Shown here: positions 6,376 through 10,075 of the stretch, piece by piece | Layout of the letters: each line of letters begins with the position of its first letter | Numbering within the stretch: the first letter of the stretch is position 1 | Origin: Verrucomicrobiia bacterium | GTDB taxonomy: Bacteria > Verrucomicrobiota > Verrucomicrobiia > Verrucomicrobiales > Akkermansiaceae | Direction of reading: 5' to 3' | Assembly (NCBI GenBank): GCA_947460915.1 | Contig: CANHKJ010000096.1 | Span: 1 to 10,075 of the forward strand | DNA length: 10,075 nucleotides | Translations under genes and position numbers: made by a program | The notes under the pieces: model-generated | Seen by the model: the letters and a program-made list of their open reading frames with translations, nothing else | What the model was told of the DNA's origin: nothing | Database searches by the model: none

Positions 6376-7245
6376 ATGAAAATTTGGTTGGACGAAAAAT
6401 TGGTAGAAGAGCAAGACGCGAAAATCTCGGTATTTGACCACGGTTTGCTCTATGGTGACGGAGTTTTTGAGGGCATTCGTTTTTACAATGGCCGCGTATT
6501 TCGTTTGGAAGAACACATTTCCCGTCTCTTCGATTCGGCACGTGCGATCGTGCTCAATATGCCTTGGACACAGGAGCAAGTTTGTCAATTCACCGTAGAT
6601 ACCATCAAAGCCAATGGCTTGAACGATGGTTATGTGCGTCTCGTCGTGACACGCGGCACCGGTGGATTGGGCCTCAATCCTTATCTCTGCGAGCGTCCAA
6701 GCATGTTCATCATTGCCTCGACGATCAGCCTTTACCCCGAAGAATACTATTCCAAAGGCTTGGCGATCATCACCTGCGCGACGCGACGCCCCGCTCCAGC
6801 GGCCTTGATGCCACAGGTCAAATCGCTGAACTATCTCAACAACATCATGGCAAAGGTCGAAGCGATTCAATCCGGTGCCATGGAAGCAGTGATGCTCAAC
6901 GAACAAGGCTACGTGGCTGAATGCACGGGCGACAATTTGTTTCTCCTGAAAAATGGCAAATTGCTGACGCCACCCGTTTCCGACGGCGCTCTAGATGGCG
7001 TGACTCGTCGCGTAATTTTGGAACTCGCTGATCAACTCGGCATTCCTTGGGCCGAACAAACGCTTACACGTTATGATATTTTCGTCGCCGACGAGTGCTT
7101 CCTTACTGGTACCGCTGCAGAAGTGATTCCGGTAATCGCTCTCGATCGCCGCCCGATCGGTGAAGGCGTCCCCGGGCCACTCACCGCCAAATTTATTACC
7201 GCATTCCGCGCGTTAGCCAACTCGACTGGCACCCCCATAGCTTAA
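6376..7245 (+). CDS. ilvE: Branched-chain amino acid aminotransferase (class IV PLP enzyme)
   Basis: A 289-residue cytoplasmic fold-type IV PLP aminotransferase, predicted to carry out the last step of leucine, isoleucine and valine synthesis with glutamate as amino donor. The N-terminal family motif VFDHGLLYGDGVFEGIRFYNGRVF spans residues 19-42. The Schiff-base lysine is K149 in PQVKSLNYLNN, and the glutamate that contacts the PLP pyridine nitrogen is E182 in AECTGDNLF. The phosphate-binding loop FLTGTAAEV lies near residues 237-245. Length is normal for IlvE. D-amino acid transaminase and aminodeoxychorismate lyase share this fold, but the lysine context and overall sequence favour IlvE. 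It is the first gene of the plus-strand unit; mcsA begins 10 bp after its stop. Confidence 0.88.
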   Translation: MKIWLDEKLVEEQDAKISVFDHGLLYGDGVFEGIRFYNGRVFRLEEHISRLFDSARAIVLNMPWTQEQVCQFTVDTIKANGLNDGYVRLVVTRGTGGLGLNPYLCERPSMFIIASTISLYPEEYYSKGLAIITCATRRPAPAALMPQVKSLNYLNNIMAKVEAIQSGAMEAVMLNEQGYVAECTGDNLFLLKNGKLLTPPVSDGALDGVTRRVILELADQLGIPWAEQTLTRYDIFVADECFLTGTAAEVIPVIALDRRPIGEGVPGPLTAKFITAFRALANSTGTPIA

Positions 7246-7255
7246 CGGCATCATC

Positions 7256-7780
7256 ATGAAATGTGACTTCTGCGATCAGAAAGCTACGGTTTTCCTCACT
7301 CAGTTGATCGAGGGGCAGATGAAAAAAGTCTGCCTCTGCGAGAGCTGTGCCAAGACCAAGGGAGTCACCGATCCGACGGGCTTTTCGCTTGCCGATATGC
7401 TCCTCAGTGGCATGCCGACCTCGGCACTCGTGGCAAATGCACCCTTTGTGCCAACTCGTTCCGGTGGTGGCAAAAAATGCCCGAACTGCGGGTTCAGCGT
7501 CGATGATCTCAATCGCGTCCGACGTTTCGGCTGCAGCGAATGTTTCCAGGCCTTCCGCCCAGAAGTCGAACTGATCTTGCGCGGCATGCACCAAGGTGTC
7601 ACCCACGTGGGCAAAGTGCCACCTGGGTTTGAAGAAATTCATGCCCGCGATGAAAAGCTCGAAGAATTGCGTCAGCAATTAGAGGATGCCATCGTGCAAG
7701 AAAACTACGAGCAAGCGGCATCGCTGCGCGATCAAATTCGCCAATTGGAACTCCCGCTTCCCACCACTACACTGCCATGA
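7256..7780 (+). CDS. mcsA: McsA-like zinc-finger/UVR-motif activator of the protein arginine kinase
   Basis: A 174-residue protein with the McsA layout. Two pairs of zinc-binding cysteines are present: C3-x2-C6 with C28-x2-C31, then C75-x2-C78 with C93-x2-C96. The C-terminal helix pair EKLEELRQQLEDAIVQENYEQAASLRDQIRQLE (about 133-165) is a UVR (UvrB/UvrC) motif. In Bacillota, McsA binds and activates the kinase McsB and helps bring it to ClpC. The middle, residues 40-72, is a variable linker richer in Gly, Pro and Ser. No Shine-Dalgarno site lies in the short gap after ilvE. The stop overlaps the mcsB start as ATGA, which fits the production of McsA and McsB as partners. Confidence 0.9.
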   Translation: MKCDFCDQKATVFLTQLIEGQMKKVCLCESCAKTKGVTDPTGFSLADMLLSGMPTSALVANAPFVPTRSGGGKKCPNCGFSVDDLNRVRRFGCSECFQAFRPEVELILRGMHQGVTHVGKVPPGFEEIHARDEKLEELRQQLEDAIVQENYEQAASLRDQIRQLELPLPTTTLP

Positions 7781-8904
7781 TGCGATTTTCGACATTGATC
7801 AAACACCCTGCCGATTGGATGATCGGCGGAGAAGTGGATAATGCGGTAGTGCTCACTTCACGCATTCGCTTGGCGCGAAATGTTCGGCTCCTCCCCTTTC
7901 CTGGATGGGCCACAGCCGAGCAACGTCGCATGGCGATGCAGGAAATTTTTCCCGTGATCCAAGAATTGCGGCCGATGAAGGATGCCTTCGCGCAACCACT
8001 GAGCGGGCTCACTTCGGTGCAAAAACAAGTGCTCGTCGAGCGTCACCTGATCAGTCGCGAACACGCCGCCCGCACCGAGGGCAGCGCAGCCGTCATTGAG
8101 CGCCGCCAATCGCTCAGCATCATGGTCAACGAGGAAGATCATCTGCGCATGCAATCGATCCGCCCCGGACTCAACCTTCGAGTCGCCTACGATGCGCTCA
8201 ATGAGCTCGACAACGAAATTCAGTCGTCACTCACCTTCGCCTACGATCGCAAGCTAGGCTACCTCACCACCTGCCCGACCAACCTCGGCACCGGCCTGCG
8301 CGCCAGCGCCATGCTTCACCTTCCAGGTTTAGTCCTCAGTGATAAAATTGGCCAAGTCCTCAATGCCATCGGCCGCATGGGACTCGCTGTCCGCGGTCTT
8401 TATGGCGAGGGCACCGAGTCACTCGGCAATCTCTATCAGATTTCCAATCAATCGACTCTCGGCGAAAGCGAAACGCAAATCATCGAGCGCCTCGAACGAG
8501 TCATCGCACAAGTCGCGCAACACGAGACCAATGCACGTCTGAAAATGCTCGAAGACGATCGCCTCACCTTACACGACAAAATTGGCAGATCCTACGGCAT
8601 CTTGCAACATGCCTGGCTCATCGATTCCAAAGAAGCGCTCAACCACCTTTCCCTCATCCGCCTCGGTGCCAACATGGGATTTTTCCCACTAGAAATTGCG
8701 CGCCTCTGCGATAACCTGCTGATGGAAATTCAGCCCGCTCACCTGCAGCTGCATAGCGGACGCAAACTCTCACCGGAACAACGCGATGAAAGCCGCGGAC
8801 AAATCATTCGCTCGCATTTGCAAAACGTCCACACACCTGCTATGGTTTTCTCACAAACGAAAAGCCCCCCTCTTTCGGATCAACCCCTAGACCTTGACTT
8901 ATGA
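7777..8904 (+). CDS. mcsB: Protein arginine kinase McsB
   Basis: A 375-residue kinase of the phosphagen-kinase (creatine/arginine kinase) fold that, in the characterised family members, transfers phosphate from ATP to arginine side chains of proteins. Seen motifs: VVLTSRIRLARN (24-35), with arginines that hold ATP phosphates; the catalytic NEEDH (118-122); CPTNLGTGLR (166-175), with the family cysteine; EGTE (211-214); and QISNQSTLGESE (221-232). Near the C-terminus, RDESRG (336-341) aligns with the McsB allosteric phosphoarginine-binding RDxxRA motif, with Gly for the final Ala. The N-terminal regulatory extension of animal phosphagen kinases is absent, as expected for McsB. It overlaps mcsA and clpC by 4 bp each (ATGA), so all three should be made together. 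Confidence 0.94.
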   Translation: MMRFSTLIKHPADWMIGGEVDNAVVLTSRIRLARNVRLLPFPGWATAEQRRMAMQEIFPVIQELRPMKDAFAQPLSGLTSVQKQVLVERHLISREHAARTEGSAAVIERRQSLSIMVNEEDHLRMQSIRPGLNLRVAYDALNELDNEIQSSLTFAYDRKLGYLTTCPTNLGTGLRASAMLHLPGLVLSDKIGQVLNAIGRMGLAVRGLYGEGTESLGNLYQISNQSTLGESETQIIERLERVIAQVAQHETNARLKMLEDDRLTLHDKIGRSYGILQHAWLIDSKEALNHLSLIRLGANMGFFPLEIARLCDNLLMEIQPAHLQLHSGRKLSPEQRDESRGQIIRSHLQNVHTPAMVFSQTKSPPLSDQPLDLDL

Positions 8905-10075
8905 ATAATTTCACTCCCAGAGCTCAACAAGTCCTCGCCCTCGCACGCAAAGAAGCAGATCGCTTTAGCCACAATTATGTCGGCACCGAGCACATTTTGT
9001 TAGGCCTAATCAAATTGGGTCAAGGTGTTGCCGTCAACGTGCTCGAACGCATGGGACTCGATCTCGACAGTGTGCGCATTGAAGTGGAAAAGGAAGTCGG
9101 CACCGGCACCGCGGGTAGCTCCGGCGGCAACATTCCCTACACGCCTCGCGTGAAAAAGGTGCTCGCCTTGGCTGACAAGGAAGCCAAAACACTCAACCAC
9201 TCGTATGTCGGTACCGAGCACATTTTGTTAGGTTTGCTGCGCGAAGGTGACGGCGTCGCCGCACGTGTGCTGCAACAACTGAACGTCGACATCCAACGCA
9301 CGCGCAACGAGATTCTCGCCGAGATTGATCCGAACTTCACGCCTACGGACGAAACCGAGGATGAGCAAGAAAGCGATGATCTCGATGAGGAAGACATTTT
9401 TTCCGATTCGGAAAAACAACAGAATTCCGGGAACGGCGAACCACAAGAGGGCAAAACCAAAACTCCTGCTCTCAAGGCCTTTGGGCGTGACCTCACGAAA
9501 AGTGCCAAAGATGGTGAACTCGATCCCGTAATTGGTCGCGAGAGCGAAATCGAGCGCGTGATTCAAATCCTCTGCCGCCGCACGAAAAACAACCCAGTTC
9601 TGATCGGTGAAGCAGGCGTCGGCAAGACCGCCATCGCCGAGGGCCTCGCGCAAGAAATCGCTTCCGGAAACGTTCCTGAAATTCTCCGCGACAAACGCGT
9701 GATCACCCTCGACCTCGCCTTGATGGTAGCTGGCACCAAGTATCGCGGTCAATTCGAAGAGCGCATCAAAGCCGTGATGGATGAGATCCGCAAAGTGAAA
9801 AATGTGATCCTTTTCATCGACGAACTTCACACCATCGTCGGTGCTGGCTCTGCCGAAGGAGCCATGGATGCCTCAAACATCATCAAGCCCGCTCTTAGCC
9901 GTGCCGAGCTTCAGTGCATCGGTGCCACGACACTGAACGAGTTCCGCAAATACATCGAAAAAGATGCCGCTCTCGAACGTCGTTTCCAACAAGTGAAGGT
10001 CGATGAGCCAACGCAAGAGGACGCGATCAAAATCCTCTACGGCCTGCGCGCCAAGTATGAAGCTCACCACAAAGC
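8901..10075 (+). CDS. clpC: ClpC-type AAA+ protease unfoldase, N-terminal part (runs off the window)
   Basis: The first 391 codons of an HSP100 unfoldase that feeds substrates to ClpP. The start ATG at 8901 overlaps the mcsB stop as ATGA. Residues 1-145 form the double Clp-N domain; each half carries GTEHILLGL, with E30 and E106 at the positions that bind phosphoarginine in Bacillus subtilis ClpC. Next comes a very acidic linker of about 40 residues (149-188). The first AAA+ domain has the RDLT entry motif near 196, Walker A GEAGVGKT (236-243), Walker B VILFIDE (302-308), sensor-1 GATT (341-344) and the paired R360-R361 that fits the arginine-finger position. The M-domain, second AAA+ domain and stop lie beyond 10075. 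ClpC rather than ClpA or ClpB is favoured by the N-domain type and by mcsA-mcsB next door. Confidence 0.95.
   Translation, partial: MNNFTPRAQQVLALARKEADRFSHNYVGTEHILLGLIKLGQGVAVNVLERMGLDLDSVRIEVEKEVGTGTAGSSGGNIPYTPRVKKVLALADKEAKTLNHSYVGTEHILLGLLREGDGVAARVLQQLNVDIQRTRNEILAEIDPNFTPTDETEDEQESDDLDEEDIFSDSEKQQNSGNGEPQEGKTKTPALKAFGRDLTKSAKDGELDPVIGRESEIERVIQILCRRTKNNPVLIGEAGVGKTAIAEGLAQEIASGNVPEILRDKRVITLDLALMVAGTKYRGQFEERIKAVMDEIRKVKNVILFIDELHTIVGAGSAEGAMDASNIIKPALSRAELQCIGATTLNEFRKYIEKDAALERRFQQVKVDEPTQEDAIKILYGLRAKYEAHHK
8976..9004 (+). repeat. Direct repeat copy 1 within the ClpC N-domain
   Basis: This 29-bp stretch matches 9204-9232 at every base except one (C at 8984, T at 9212, synonymous). 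Both encode the YVGTEHILLG core of the two Clp-N halves. The codons match even at silent positions, including the ATT TTG TTA run. Confidence 0.85.
9204..9232 (+). repeat. Direct repeat copy 2 within the ClpC N-domain
   Basis: Second copy, 228 bp (76 codons) after the first. It codes for the same phosphoarginine-pocket loop in the second half of the N-domain. Flanking sequence between the halves is far less similar, so the nucleotide identity is local. Confidence 0.85.

Noticed and set aside
6331..6906. 191-residue open frame on the minus strand opposite ilvE
   Set aside because: It lies wholly across the conserved aminotransferase coding sequence, is His/Phe-rich in an irregular way and has no recognisable motif; a shadow frame.
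9228..9830. 200-residue open frame on the minus strand opposite clpC
   Set aside because: It is antisense to strongly conserved AAA+ sequence and has no domain or plausible start context.

Overview
The window looks like a Verrucomicrobiota (PVC superphylum) chromosome segment. This rests on two pseudopilin-like proteins of the planctomycete/verrucomicrobial type (one with a perfect H-X9-DG motif), a VTC/DUF4956 polyphosphate-type gene pair, and an McsA-McsB-ClpC arginine-phosphorylation/proteolysis module outside Bacillota. Base composition is moderate, and Shine-Dalgarno sequences are almost absent. No tRNA, rRNA, CRISPR array, insertion sequence or phage gene was seen. The phylum is an inference from gene content; no 16S rRNA or marker tree is available here.

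Layout: everything left of about 6110 is read from the minus strand and everything right of 6376 from the plus strand, so the 266-bp gap between is a divergent promoter region. From right to left on the minus strand: (a) a three-gene unit of VTC-domain polymerase (6109-5348), DUF4956 membrane protein (5320-4628) and an H-X9-DG pseudopilin (4631-3879), closed by a rho-independent terminator at 3832-3857; (b) a single 3D-domain secreted or lipoprotein gene (3682-3050); (c) a four-gene unit of membrane-anchored unknown protein (2990-2352), second pseudopilin (2355-1819), ABC ATPase (1794-877) and ABC-2 permease (880-32), closed by a terminator at 1-23.

On the plus strand is a tight four-gene unit: branched-chain aminotransferase ilvE (6376-7245), mcsA (7256-7780), mcsB (7777-8904) and clpC (8901 to beyond the window end). 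McsB should phosphorylate arginines on client proteins, McsA should activate McsB, and ClpC should bind phosphoarginine through its N-domain, unfold the client and pass it to ClpP. The key residues for this pathway are visible, including both N-domain glutamates and a near-match to the McsB allosteric RDxxRA motif. The Bacillota repressor gene ctsR is absent; an amino-acid biosynthesis gene holds the first position.

Five of the gene junctions are ATGA 4-bp stop/start overlaps, and almost no gene has a recognisable Shine-Dalgarno site, so translational coupling appears to be the main way these operons keep subunits in proportion. The most unusual points are the pseudopilin genes translationally coupled into otherwise unrelated operons, the ilvE-mcsA-mcsB-clpC arrangement, and a perfect 17-bp palindrome over the start of the unknown gene at 2990.
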